Part shown: positions 1 to 10,731 of the stretch, piece by piece
Layout: every line of letters starts with the position of its first letter
How positions within the stretch are numbered: position 1 is the stretch's first letter
Origin: Lingula anatina
Lineage: Eukaryota > Brachiopoda > Lingulata > Lingulida > Lingulidae
DNA length: 64,000 bases
Direction: 5' to 3'
NCBI RefSeq assembly: GCF_001039355.2
Contig: NW_019775436.1
Coordinates: 1,022,388-1,086,387 of the forward strand
The notes under the pieces: model-generated
Told to the model about the DNA's origin: nothing
What the model saw: the letters and a program-made list of their open reading frames with translations, nothing else
Databases searched by the model: none
Made by a program: the position numbers and the translations under genes

Positions 1-225
1 ACGTATACTAGATCGGAGAGTTGCAAAAAGTTTTCTTAGTTGTTATTTCATATTATATACTTCAACAAAAGTGAATAAAATTATTGCGACGCCAAAAATG
101 ATAATACCTCTGATAGCAATGGCACTTTTTGCATGTACTTGCACATAATAATTTTGCACTTATATCATAATTTTTTAAAAGTCAAATTCAATATAAATTT
201 TTTGATAAATTATCAGTAAGATCAG

Positions 226-296
226 TGCGCCGCCCCAGAATCGAATAAAGGGTCGCAATAAAGGGAATTTTGCACAATACCACTACACCAGCCGCA
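226..296 (-). pseudogene. decayed tRNA-Gly relic (copy 1)
   Basis: Reverse complement aligns along its length with the tRNA-Gly(CCC) genes at 3113-4144, keeping much of the A-box region (GGTGTAGTGGTAT) and parts of the acceptor stem. The T arm, anticodon stem and B box are broken: the conserved GGTTCGATTCC is replaced by an A/T-rich stretch. No functional tRNA fold is expected. Confidence 0.7.
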
Positions 297-382
297 CAGA
301 TTTACGTCGCTCGTTTGCAAATCCAAATCATAAAAAATAGATAACACTTTTAATTCCTGGAATGCAATGCATGTAGCATCAT

Positions 383-415
383 AGCAATGCATCATACCAC
401 TGTACCAAGCGACGC
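383..415 (-). pseudogene. 5'-half tRNA-Gly fragment (copy 1)
   Basis: Short minus-strand segment resembling the first half of the tRNA-Gly(CCC) genes, with acceptor-stem and D-arm-like sequence around CCACTGTACC. It sits just after a stretch resembling the spacer of the live tRNA array (the CCTGGAATGCAATGC region). It looks like a fossil array unit. Confidence 0.45.
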
Positions 416-1445
416 TTTTTTATGATCTGCTACACAAAATTAAGATTTGATGTCAAAAAATTAACAAAATGTAAGTAAAAAAAATTCTCCGTCCAAATGG
501 GGAACGACTCTCTTAAATAATGTCACTACTCAAGCAGCGCGTTTAATTCATGAAGTAAAAATCGTTGCCACTGATATGCAATAAAGATTCGTGTGACAGA
601 AACAATATTTTACGCCACCCAATAACGGGAGTGGCTCTGTTAAATCAAAGGTATTCGATAATATATAAATTACTTATGATTATTGAAATAAAGACCTTTT
701 TCATGAATACGCCAAATATTGTATATAGATTTTTAAAATCCAAACGATGCTAAGCTATAGCTATAAGAGATTTGAATGAGAAACGATAACAAGTTGCTTG
801 ATAAAACAAACAAAAGAAAATTCCATTTATTTCGTACACTTGGATAGTAAAATGGTCGGTATTTAGTGAAATGGAGAATATCTACGTAATAACAGAACGT
901 GCAAAAAGTCCACAAAATTCTTTCAATCGTGCATAATCCTCTTGGCTCTTGAATACCATTTAAGATATATTTCTATCGAATAAAACTATGAGACATTTTG
1001 CAAGTTACAGTTTCTATCGCATCAAAATTATAAAATATGTGAATATTCAAATGACTGTACACAAATCAAACGTATTATTTTCATATAAAAAGATGAGAAC
1101 TGTTTCTGGTAATCATATTTCTCAAAATCGAAGGGTATACGGGTATGTTTAGACACTTCAAAGTTTTGAAAAAAATCCGTAAAAATACTCTGATTATGGA
1201 TGTAAGCAAATAAAGAGCCTTAAAGAGGGTATCACAAAGTGCTCTCATAACAATCAAACCCTCAATGAAGAGTTTCACCAACAATTTTCAATGTTTTATG
1301 CAATGTTACAGCATGGATGCATAAAGAACTAATTATGCAGTAAATGAACTGCTTGAAAAAGCAAATATTCTCAACGTGCAGTTTCTACGATGTTCTTCCA
1401 AATGCAAAGGAGAACACTGTCAACACTCGGGTTGGAAACTTTAGT

Positions 1446-2025
1446 TTAAGGGTTACAACAAACGTCCATCTTCACAAGAGTTCCGGTAGAAAACCCTGGC
1501 ACAGAATTACTCGGAACGCACGCGTTCAAAGTAACACTGGCAACAGTAGCAGACGCTCCATGGTTATCTCTACACACTTTCTTGCAGTGAAAACCACATT
1601 CGTTTTGTGCATCTGCGGCCACCAAGTTACAGAATGCCGTGGTGTGGGTTTGTTGCGGATAATGAAGGTAAGGCGTCTGTTCTTGGACTTGTCCAGCTGG
1701 GCAAGTTGTTGGCAAACAGCAAACATCCATCTTCACAAGAGTTCCGGAAGAAAATCCTGGCACAGAGTTTCCTGGGACGCAAGCATTCAAAGTTACACTG
1801 GCCACAGTAGCAGACGCTCCGTGGTTATCTCTACACACTTTCTTGCAGTGAAAACCACATTCATTTTGTGCATCTGCGGCCACCGAGTTACAGAATGCCG
1901 TGGTGTGGGTTTGTTGTGGGTAATGAAGGTAAGAAGTCTGTTCTGGCACCTGTCCGCTTGGGCAAGATGGAGGCGGTGGTGGAGAACAGCAAACGTCCAT
2001 CTTTACAAGAGTTCCGGAAGAAAAT
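1446..2025 (-). CDS. 8-cysteine repeat protein, copy 1 (partial, cut by N)
   Basis: Minus-strand coding exon ending at a TAA at 1446-1448 after the terminal residues DVCCNP. It holds two complete repeats and the end of a third of the same ~90-residue unit as the copy at 5602-6683, each with CPxGQV, AFCN, NECG, HCKKVCRD, LNACVP and KMDVCC in the same order. The reading frame is lost at the single N at 2026, where the sequence changes completely, so the 5' part is missing. By eye it contains units equivalent to repeats 4 and 2 of the other copy and the end of repeat 1; the unit equivalent to repeat 3 is absent. It is therefore either a second haplotype placed beside the first or a real paralogue with one fewer repeat. 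Function unknown. Confidence 0.6.
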
Positions 2026-2026
2026 N

Positions 2027-3112
2027 ATTCATTAGTGGTTATCTCAAACATCTTGACATGTAATGGCAGCTGAGAATTGGTCCCTGATATGTGCCCCCAT
2101 AAGACGAATTTAAAATATTGCAATTTCCTATAAAAATGTCAGCTCTTTTATTGTTTGGCACTTGTTGCCGAGATTAGTTGTGCTTATTTCTCACCTAACG
2201 CAATGAGTAAAGTGGGGCCCCTCGCTAGTGACAATGGCAACCACTTTTTGTACGATACCATATAGATACAAACTAAATAGCTAACAAGGTAATGTGTTAC
2301 TCCAAACTAAAGTATTAAGATGCACTTGAATAGCTAATGACGGTTATAGTCTACTTAGTTTTTGTATATTGAGATACAGAATATGAAATATTCCTCATGA
2401 AGTCATTGCACAGTAAAATGATATTTATTTAAACTAGTATAACATCATGTGAATGAAATGCTGTTATTATGTCAATACTGTATTGATACGTTTACTTATT
2501 TTGTACATTAACACATTGTAATCGTATACGTAATATTTTGCTACACTGTATCTGTATGCTTGATGTATATTACTTTAAAAAAGACTCCATTCCCCTATAC
2601 AATGTTATCTAAACTCCGTTGTGTGGTAAAATGTTACATACAGCTTGCCTAATTTTAAAGAATATTTTTTCCTTGAAGTAAAATACTGCTTTTAGAGACC
2701 GTTATTTTCGCGATTTTAATGGCACATCTGTGCTGGAATTTGTACGTAATGGATGTACAGGCAGGGCAGTTTCATTTAGAATCCGTACACGCATGCCACA
2801 TGTGCTGGCAAATTCTCTTACAATAATTAATGTTTTATCCATACGGTTTACTTGTAATACCCATACCCATGTGTTTTGCTTGATACGCGCACTGTATATG
2901 TTAACTTGCGTGTACGTGTTGGAATTCATCGTTTCACTCATAATGGTTTAAATAAAATATTTTGTACCTAAAGCATTGCTTTCTGTTCATTATTTTTCGT
3001 ATAGCTGTGAGCCGATCACGCACACACATACAGACGCATTGTTTATCAAATTTACGTGACAGCATTTAAAATAAACTCGACATAAAACAGTTGATAAAAT
3101 ATCAGTAAAACG
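2027..3112. other. noncoding stretch, nothing recognised
   Basis: AT-rich sequence after the N at 2026. Short open frames occur (for example 2702-2951, on both strands) but none resembles a known protein or carries splice signals I trust. I see no RNA gene or mobile element here. Confidence 0.5.
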
Positions 3113-3183
3113 TGCGCCGCCCAGGAATCGAACCCGGGTCGCAAGAATGGGAATCTTGCATGATCCCACTACACCAGCGGCGC
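3113..3183 (-). tRNA. trnG-CCC: tRNA-Gly (anticodon CCC)
   Basis: 71 nt including discriminator A. The reverse complement starts GCGCCGCTGGTGTAGTGGGA and folds as a cloverleaf: 7-bp acceptor stem GCGCCGC/GCGGCGC, anticodon stem CAAGA/TCTTG and loop TTCCCAT, giving anticodon CCC. The B box GGTTCGATTCC is intact. It differs from the consensus at one D-loop base (GGG for GGT) and one T-stem base (C to T, G-T wobble). A run of four T follows the 3' end on the minus strand. Confidence 0.93.
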
Positions 3184-3425
3184 CTTATATCGCACCTACG
3201 TAATCATGGAAATTGTTAACAAATATAAAATATATAGAATTTAAAAGTCTTTCCAGGGAATGGAATGCGTATTGCAAATATAAATATCTTTCACCAAACC
3301 AGTGAACCAGGGGAATCCTTCGCGATCAGTGATAAAGATAATTTTATAAAGGTGAGTAACGCATACGTTTTAATAGTTTAATAAATATGAAAAAGTGATT
3401 TTCATAAAAGTTTAACTACAATTTA

Positions 3426-3496
3426 TGCGCCGCCCGGGAATCGAACCCGGGTCGCAAGAATGGGAATCTTGCATGATACCACTACACCAGCGGCGC
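3426..3496 (-). tRNA. trnG-CCC: tRNA-Gly (anticodon CCC)
   Basis: 71 nt, consensus copy: GCGCCGC acceptor stem, A box GGTGTAGTGGTAT, anticodon loop TTCCCAT, B box GGTTCGATTCC, and a fully paired T stem. As far as I recall it matches the common animal tRNA-Gly(CCC) closely. Second unit of the array. Confidence 0.95.
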
Positions 3497-3754
3497 CTTA
3501 TATCGGACTTACGTAATCATGGAAATTGTTAACAAATATATAAAATATATAGAATTTATAAAGAAACATTTAAAAGGCTTTCCAGGGAATGGAATGCATA
3601 TTGCAAATATAAATATCTTTCACCAAACCAGTGAACCAGGGGCATCCTTCGCGATCAGTGATAAAGATAATTTTATAAAGGTGAGTAACGCATAAGTTTT
3701 ACTAGTTTAATAAATATGAAAAAGTGATTTACATATAAATTTAACTACAATTTA

Positions 3755-3825
3755 TGCGCCGCCCGGGAATCGAACCCGGGTCGCAAGAATGGGAATCTTG
3801 CATGATACCACTACACCAGCGGCGC
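3755..3825 (-). tRNA. trnG-CCC: tRNA-Gly (anticodon CCC)
   Basis: 71 nt, identical by eye to the copy at 3426-3496. Third unit of the array; a TTTTT run lies about 30 nt downstream on the minus strand. Confidence 0.95.
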
Positions 3826-4073
3826 TGTTATTCTTCTGTTGTTCGATTTCGAATTCATGGAAATTGCAGTCAAATATGAAATAGACTACAATTTGTAAGG
3901 TTTTCCAGGGAATAGAATGTGTGTCGCAAAAGTAAAAATCTTACATAATTATAATTCCAGTGGACAGGGGACAGGAATCTTTGGCGATCAGTGCTAAAGA
4001 TAATATTATAAACTTAACTATGAAACTATTAAGGTGAGTAAAACATATCAAGAAAAGTTTAACTAAAAAAGTA

Positions 4074-4144
4074 TGCGCCTCCCGGGAATCGGACCCGGGT
4101 CGCAAGAATGGGAATCTTGCATGATACCACTACACCAGCGGCGC
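4074..4144 (-). tRNA. trnG-CCC: tRNA-Gly (CCC), probably weakened copy
   Basis: 71 nt. The anticodon arm is intact with anticodon CCC. Two changes matter: the B box reads GGTCCGATTCC, altering the near-invariant T-loop base 55, and the acceptor stem has a C to A change on its 3' strand, giving a G-A mismatch. A T6 run (minus strand) follows the 3' end at 4065-4070. It may be transcribed poorly or be an early pseudogene. Confidence 0.8.
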
Positions 4145-4372
4145 CACACGTATACTAGGTCGGAGAGTTGCAAAAAGTTTTCTTAGTTGTTATTTCATGT
4201 TAAATACTTCAACAAAAGTGAATAAAATTATTGCGACGCCAAAAATGATAATACCTCTGATAGCAATGGCACTTTTTGCATGTACTTGCACATAATAATT
4301 TTGCACTTATATCATAATTTTTTAAAAGTCAAATTCAATATAAATTTTTTGATAAATTATCAGTAAGATCAG

Positions 4373-4443
4373 TGCGCCGCCCCAGAATCGAATAAAGGGT
4401 CGCAATAAAGGGAATTTTGCACAATACCACTACACCAGCCGCA
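4373..4443 (-). pseudogene. decayed tRNA-Gly relic (copy 2)
   Basis: Same relic as 226-296 in the duplicated block. It lies about 300 bp beyond the last array member, the array's own period, so it is probably a fifth, dead unit. T arm and anticodon stem are degraded. Confidence 0.7.
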
Positions 4444-4530
4444 CAGATTTACGTCGCTCGTTTGCAAATCCAAATCATAAAAAAATAGATAACACTTTTA
4501 ATTCCTGGAATGCAATGCATGTAACATCAT

Positions 4531-4563
4531 AGCAATGCATCATACCACTGTACCAAGCGACGC
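4531..4563 (-). pseudogene. 5'-half tRNA-Gly fragment (copy 2)
   Basis: Counterpart of 383-415 in the second duplicated block; D-arm and acceptor-like sequence only. Confidence 0.45.
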
Positions 4564-5601
4564 TTTTTTTATGATCTGCTACACAAAATTAAGATTTGAT
4601 GTCACAAAATTAACAAAATGTAAGTAAAAATGATTCTCCGTCCAAATGGAGAACGACTCTCTTAAATAATGTCACTACTCAAGCAGCGCGTTTAATTCAT
4701 GAAGTAAAAATCGTTGCCATTGATATGCAATAAAGATTCGTGTGACAGAAACAATATTTTACGCCACCCGATAACGGGAGTGGCTCTGTTAAATCAAAGG
4801 TATTCGATAATATATAAATTACTTATGTTTATTGAATATATAGACCTTTTTCATGAATACGCCAAATATTGTATCTAGATTTCTCAAATCCAAACGATAC
4901 TAAGCTATAAGAGATTTGAATGAGAAACGATAACAAGTTGTTTGATAAAACAAACAAAAGAAAATTCCATTTATTTCGTACACATGGATAATAAAATGTC
5001 AGTGTTTAGTGAAATGGAGAATATCTACAAAGAGATGTGTAAAAACAGAACGTAGAAAAAGACCGCGAAATTCTCTCAATCGTGCATAATCCTCTTGGCG
5101 AGTCCTGAATACCACTTAAGATATATTTCTATCGAATAAAACTATGAGACATTTTGCAAGTTACAGTTTCAATCGCAACAAATTTCTAACATATTTGAAT
5201 ATTTAAATGACTGTAAATAAGTTAAACGTATTATATTCATAAAAAAAAGATTAGTAATGTTTCTGGTAGTCATATTTCTCAAAATCGACGGGTATACGGG
5301 TATGTTTAGACACTTCAAAGTTTTGAAAAAAGCTGTAAAAATACTCTGATTATGGATGTAAGCAAATAAAGAGCCTTAAAGGGGGTTTCACAAAGTACGC
5401 TCATAACAATCAAACCCTCAATGAAGAGTTTTACCAACAATTTTCAATATTTTATGCAATGTTACAGCATGGATGCATAAAGAACTAATTATGCAGTAAA
5501 TGAACTGATTGAAAAAGCATATATTCTCAACGTGCAGTTTCTACGATGTTCTTCCAAATACAAAGGAGAACACTGTCAACACTCGGGTTGGGAACTTTAG
5601 T

Positions 5602-6683
5602 TTAAGGGTTACAACAAACGTCCATCTTCACAAGAGTTCCGGTAGAAAATCCTGGCACAGAATTACTCGGAACGCACGCGTTCAAAGTAACACTGGCAAC
5701 AGTAGCAGACGCTCCATGGTTATCTCTACACACTTTCTTGCAGTGAAAACCACATTCATTTTGTGCATCTGCGGCCACCGAGTTACAGAATGCCGTGCTG
5801 TGGGTTTGTTGTGGATAATGAAGGTAAGGCGTCTGTTCTTGGACTTGTCCAGCTGGGCAAGTTGGTGGCAAACAGCAAACATCCATCTTCACAAGAGTTC
5901 CGGTAGGAAATCCTGGAACAGAATTACTCGGAACGCACGCGTTCAAAGTAACACTGGCCACAGCAGCAGACGCTCCATGGTTATCTCTACACACTTTCTT
6001 GCAGTGAAAACCACATTCGTTTTGAGCATCTGCGGCCACCGAGTTACAGAATGCCGTGCTGTGGGTTTGTTGTGGGTAATGAAGGTAAGGCGTCTGTTCT
6101 GGCACCTGTCCGCTTGGGCAAGATGGCGGTGGTGGTGGAGAACAGCAAACATCCATCTTCACAAGAGTTCCGGAAGAAAATCCTGGCACAGAGTTTCCTG
6201 GGACGCAAGCATTCAAAGTTACACTGGCCACAGTAGCAGACGCTCCGTGGTTATCTCTACACACTTTCTTGCAGTGAAAACCACATTCATTTTGTGCATC
6301 TGCGGCCACCGAGTTACAGAATGCTATGCTGTGGGTTTGTTGTGGGTAATGAAGGTAAGAAGTCTGTTCTGGCACCTGTCCGCTTGGGCAAGATGGAGGC
6401 GGTGGTGGAGAACAGCAAACATCCATCTTCACAAGAATGCCGGAAGAAAATCCTGGCACAGAACTACTCGGAACGCACGCGTTCAGGGTAACACTGGCCA
6501 CAGTAGCAGACGCTCCATGGTTATCTCTACACACTTTCTTGCAGTGATAACCGCATTCGTTTTGAGCATCTGCGGCCACCGAGTTACAGAATGCGGTGCT
6601 GTAGGTTTGTTGTGGGTAATGAAGATAGGACGTCTGTTCTTGGACTTGTCCAGCTGGGCATGATGGCGACGGTAGCGGTATCG
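5602..6683 (-). CDS. 8-cysteine tandem-repeat protein, copy 2, terminal exon
   Basis: Minus-strand exon of about 360 codons, opening at a good acceptor (TTTCTAACTTCAG at 6684-6696, phase 1) and ending at a TAA at 5602-5604. It encodes four near-identical repeats with a period of about 264-273 bp. Each has eight cysteines in the motifs CPxGQV, AFCNSVAADAQ, NECG(F/Y)HCKKVCRDNHG, TLNACVP and VKMDVCC, and the first three repeats are followed by short proline linkers (SPPPPPS or LPPT). Even cysteine number, small hydrophilic repeats and proline linkers suggest an extracellular disulfide-bonded protein, but I see no signal peptide because upstream exons were not found. The open frame continues past 6683 to 6768, but that part reads like intron. 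I do not recognise the family. The repeats are also open on the plus strand, which I take as a shadow. Confidence 0.65.
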
Positions 6684-7044
6684 CTGAAGTTAGAAAAAGA
6701 AACCATGATCGAGTTACGTAATTATGGATAGAGTTTATACAGATGAAGCGACCTTGAGGTTGTGTCACATACTCTGCATACTGTTTTATAAAACAGTTCT
6801 ATAATTCTCCTTCAAATAAGCATGTTGCAGGTGGGAATGTTGGTTACTGTTGTTACATGAAGTGCACAAGAATATTAACATGTAAATTATGAATACTTGC
6901 TCAAAAGTCGTATTAGTATGCTTTAGTCTTTAAGAAAGTTTCTCTTGGTATTACCTTGTACTGTTATGGATATATTATATTATTTGTGATGACAGAAATA
7001 TTCATGTCCGGGACTGTCTTATATATACTGTCGGCACTGTATGC

Positions 7045-7314
7045 ATGGCAAATGCCCGTTTTCAGTCTGAGATGAAAAACTTTAAAAATGACAAAAACTT
7101 ACCAATGGATTCTTTTACAGGTAGACGTAAAGATGCTAGTCTGTCAAGACGGAATGCTATCGAAGAACTGATGATCACCGCACAAAACAACAAAGGAATG
7201 GTTGAGAAAATTGAGGTCGCCATTTCAAGTGATCGAGCGGCCGCTGTAAAGAACAGTAAAAACCTCAACGCACGTCACAATAGTGTCATGAATAATCATA
7301 CGCATCTACATTAG
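7045..7314 (+). CDS. possible small ORF or terminal exon, unrecognised
   Basis: Open frame of 89 codons from ATG to TAG. It is hydrophilic and lysine/asparagine-rich; the middle (NAIEELMITAQ through KIEVAISSDR) could form an amphipathic helix. A possible acceptor (TCTTTTACAG, ending at 7121) would instead make 7122-7314 a terminal exon. I do not recognise the product. The reverse strand is also partly open here. The composition reads as more protein-like than its surroundings, but this is weak evidence. Confidence 0.25.
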   Translation: MANARFQSEMKNFKNDKNLPMDSFTGRRKDASLSRRNAIEELMITAQNNKGMVEKIEVAISSDRAAAVKNSKNLNARHNSVMNNHTHLH

Positions 7315-8640
7315 ATCTATAAGCTTCCCTCAGATGTGCCGTATGTAAAATATATTCGCATCTAGACAAAATAACGTAATCATCGTTAATTACTTTGTCA
7401 CTTTATGAAGTTGTGAAGTCAAAAACGTGATAATCAATTTAAAATGTGTAACGCTTTTCTTCAGCCCTTTTTTTTTTGTATGAAAGGGATGAACGAAAAA
7501 TAGTTTTAAGCCGCAAAACGGGAAATGGACCTCTTAAACCGCAGTTGAATGCCTAAACAGTCAAAGATGCAAACACACTCCCAACACATTGTAAAATAAA
7601 TAAATAAATAAATGAATAAATAAATAAATAACTTTCCCCCAACATTCACCTCGCTCTCGAGCTGCATGTTAACATACGGACACCTACCTTGCAAAAATAA
7701 CAGAATGGTCCACCACTATTCGTCCCGCAAAAAGACAACCCTGACTGGCTGTTACTGAAAAAACAAAACTATCGCGAATATGAGATCTTCAAATTATGTC
7801 AACTTTTTCGGCGTCCTCGGCTGTGCACGCTTTAACACAGAAAAGTTTCACTGATGTCAACATTCAAAAACCCCGACTTATATACACCTGGCTCAGTACT
7901 CCACTTCCTTGTCTATGATTTATGTCAGCGTCACTGTTTTGTATTGGACGTCTTCTTCATCAACCCATTGGACGTCTTTATTAGACCGTAGCGGTCCGGT
8001 TCCGGTGATTTTATCATTCACGTTCCCTGGTGTCCTTGGCCAGATTTCCGTGTTTGTGATTTATATCTTAATGTACGGTTGGACGCTGGCCATAGGCGTT
8101 CACAGTGTTTGTTGTGCTTTATTACAACTTAAGGGCATGTAATTTTTTCACTTTTATTAATTGCCATACGGTTTCCTTCATTTGAACGAGGAAATGAGAT
8201 ACTAGCGTAAAGGAATCGAGCTCAGCACTATCGTTAATTGAGGGATAACATCGTCCCCGCCCCCGTGACAGCCAGCTTAATTGTAAACTAAAGCGTTTTC
8301 TTCCTGGAAATAACGTCTAAAATTATTTTGTCATCAACTGGCACTAGTTTTCGCAAAGAAAAAAGCGTCCCCCCCCCCTCCCCCCAAAAAAATGCGACTT
8401 GTATTTTTTTTTCGATTTCCGGTGCATTTTGTATATAAGAAAATTTAATGAATACATTTACGAAAAGAAGCAAGAAAAAAAGAAAATATTGTTCGTCTCG
8501 ACATAAAAATTAATTGATCAGAATTTTGGCCAGATTTTTACCCAAACAATTTGTTTATCCGTGATTAAACAAAATTTAAAATAGAATTATTAAACACACG
8601 GAAATGTCCAACTAAACATGTAGATTAAGAGGATGGAGCG

Positions 8641-8704
<64 letters not shown>

Positions 8705-10298
8705 TGTATTGAGCTCAAAACGATAGTGTTTCATTTGCCATCTCTCTGCACGACAAAATACGTTTACATTTCAATTTCTCTAAAAAAAAAAAAAAGCTTC
8801 AATAGAAACACATTTTTTACAATATTTGGCAATTAATTCCCTGTATCCACCTCCCTCATATATTAACACATAGAAAGGGTAGGCGTGTCAAGGTCCGTGA
8901 ATTGCCGTAAAGACTGACCTCGTCAATACAGGTAGAATGAGGAAATGTTACACCTCGCTGCACAATTATACACTGACATAATAAACTTCACGAGAAGGAA
9001 AAAAGACTGCGACTCTATCCCGGACTTTTACTGATAAAAATACAGGACCAGGCATACATACGTCTATTTTGACACAGTTTATTATCATTCCATCTAATCT
9101 GCCTCAAGGTGTGTCCGCAATCCTTCTTGTCACGTGACTGTGAGAGTGCGGTGGAAAAATACGTCACTTGTTTGTAAATGTAATCTTCGTCGAATGATCT
9201 AAATGGTTAAGTATTCCACTAATTCTTCATACTATGTGTAAAGTTTTTAGTCACCGCGTAATGGTACATATTGAAGGCAAAGGGTAAACTATTGGAGGGA
9301 TTTTTATCGCGTTGTGACCCCCCCCCCCCCCCAACAAAATAATAATAAAAGAATAAAAGCCCCAACGTGTCACATTTTTTGTATACTAAAATAATTTTTC
9401 AAAAAATGGAAAGGAAAAAAAAACAATAAATGTAAATGCGGATTCCAGATGAATTTTAATGAACTAAAAATCGCGTGTTGTTTGACAACCGCATCTTTAA
9501 AATAGTTTTTAAAACTTGCATTTTTATCTCGGCGATTTACATGGTGATTATTTACTAGCTCAATGCACCGAGTATATTGGCATTGGGCCAGATCGTTATA
9601 CAAAACGTTTATTTGTACATCGAATCCGGGACTAAAACACAACAACAAAAACTACGTCAATATATTTTAACAAAAAGGTAGCGACAAAATATGGATCATT
9701 TTCTCGAGGGTTATTGATATATATTAAATATAAAAGCATATATACAAGCCATGACGGAGGGTAGCCATCCAACTTTCCACTCAGTTCGGGGTAAAGAGTG
9801 TGAGTGTGGGTGAAAGTTGTAAAAACTGAAAATTCTGAAAACGTACATGTAGCTTGCAGTTCCTCACCGCACTTAGAAACGATCAAAATGAAGTCTGAAA
9901 ATCCTGAAATCGGGCATAATTTTCACCCATGTGGCAGACCATATTCTGAAAACATGACGAGCCCGAAACCCAACCCTGATCCTGATCCGTGTTTATTTTC
10001 TTTTCATCTCGTGTTATTTTACCTGTACGTGCATCCACTCTTTAAATGCAGACAAGGACTTATATTAATACTGTAGTTAGAAATGTTTTGTAAAAAGTGA
10101 TCTCCTTGTCGGACTTGAGGAAACGTTCGAGTCGCTGCGCCATTTTGGTACAAATCGGCATAATGGATTTCAGAGAAAACGGAGCGTCTACATGTTCGTA
10201 ATCATAATAACCGCATAGCAGATCAACCTTAAATAAAGTATGCACCAAGATAAAAGAAAGACGGCATTTAATTAAGGTTAAGCAACTCTTCATTTTTG
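7315..10298. other. intergenic, no gene recognised
   Basis: AT-rich with simple repeats: an AAAT-type run near 7595-7630, a long ATA microsatellite, and poly-C runs near 8370 and 9319. Short ORFs here lack motifs or convincing splice sites. Confidence 0.5.
8641..8701. repeat. (ATA)n microsatellite
   Basis: About 20 uninterrupted ATA/AAT units. Confidence 0.98.
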
Positions 10299-10600
10299 CA
10301 AAAAAATTAAATTTCCTAGGGTAAACGTCAATTTTCCCACATTTACCAATGGTAAGTTAATCCGTTCCAACATTCAAAGTTGGTCCAATTTTTCTACAAA
10401 GTTTTTTGTTATGAATCTAAGAGAATATTACAAAAGGTAGCCATATTTGGAGGCCACGTGGTCCGATGACAAGCACAGATTCCAGATTAATTGCAATAAC
10501 CGCCGTTTTGTGGTAACATAAAATGTATCATACTTCTATGAGTTGTTTACAAAGTATTTATTGTGAAATATGGATCTCATGCGAAGTTTTGTTAAAATAT
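10299..10600 (+). repeat. dispersed ~300 bp repeat, copy A
   Basis: Similar along its length to 19438-19745: shared blocks include CATTCAAAGTT, GGCCACGTGGTCCGATGACAAG, CTATGAGTTGTT and a TATTGTGAAATATGGATCTCAT-like end. It lies just beyond the 3' end of the minus-strand ankyrin gene. No inverted termini seen; an unclassified interspersed element. Confidence 0.75.
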
Positions 10601-10731
10601 GCACCAACAAAAAAAAAGAAAGGTGGCATAAACGATTTATCTAAAAGAAAAAACATAACAGCGACAAGTAGTCATATACTACACATATTCTCCAGGCTAT
10701 CTTCTCATTTCACCCAGGTTCCAATTCAAAT

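Larger units (their letters stand above)
1..2025. repeat. ~2 kb duplicated block, copy 1
   Basis: Base-by-base similar to 4147 onward, including the tRNA relics, the noncoding middle and the end of the 8-cysteine gene, with scattered substitutions and small indels. It stops at the single N at 2026. Confidence 0.9.
3113..4144. repeat. tandem array of tRNA-Gly units
   Basis: Four units, spaced 313, 329 and 319 bp, each a tRNA plus a similar spacer. The spacers share elements such as TTTCCAGGGAATGGAATGC, CCAGTGAACCAGGGG and GATCAGTGATAAAGATAATT. The first three spacers are very similar and the fourth more diverged, so the array grew by tandem duplication rather than by retroposition. Confidence 0.9.
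4147..6450. repeat. ~2.3 kb duplicated block, copy 2
   Basis: Partner of 1-2025. It begins two bases after the last tRNA-Gly of the array and runs into the repeat exon of the 8-cysteine gene. It is longer than copy 1 mainly because it contains one extra ~270 bp repeat unit. Confidence 0.9.

Noticed and set aside
3001-4144. CRISPR-like array, suggested by regularly spaced ~70-bp repeats
   Set aside because: The repeats are full tRNA-Gly genes with tandemly duplicated spacers, in a eukaryotic genome.
5509-6663. 384-codon plus-strand ORF over the 8-cysteine repeats (and 1344-2063 in copy 1)
   Set aside because: It is the antisense of the minus-strand repeats; its residues are Arg/His/Trp-rich, and its length follows simply from the absence of stops in the repeat unit. 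The minus strand has the regular cysteine pattern, proline linkers and a good acceptor.
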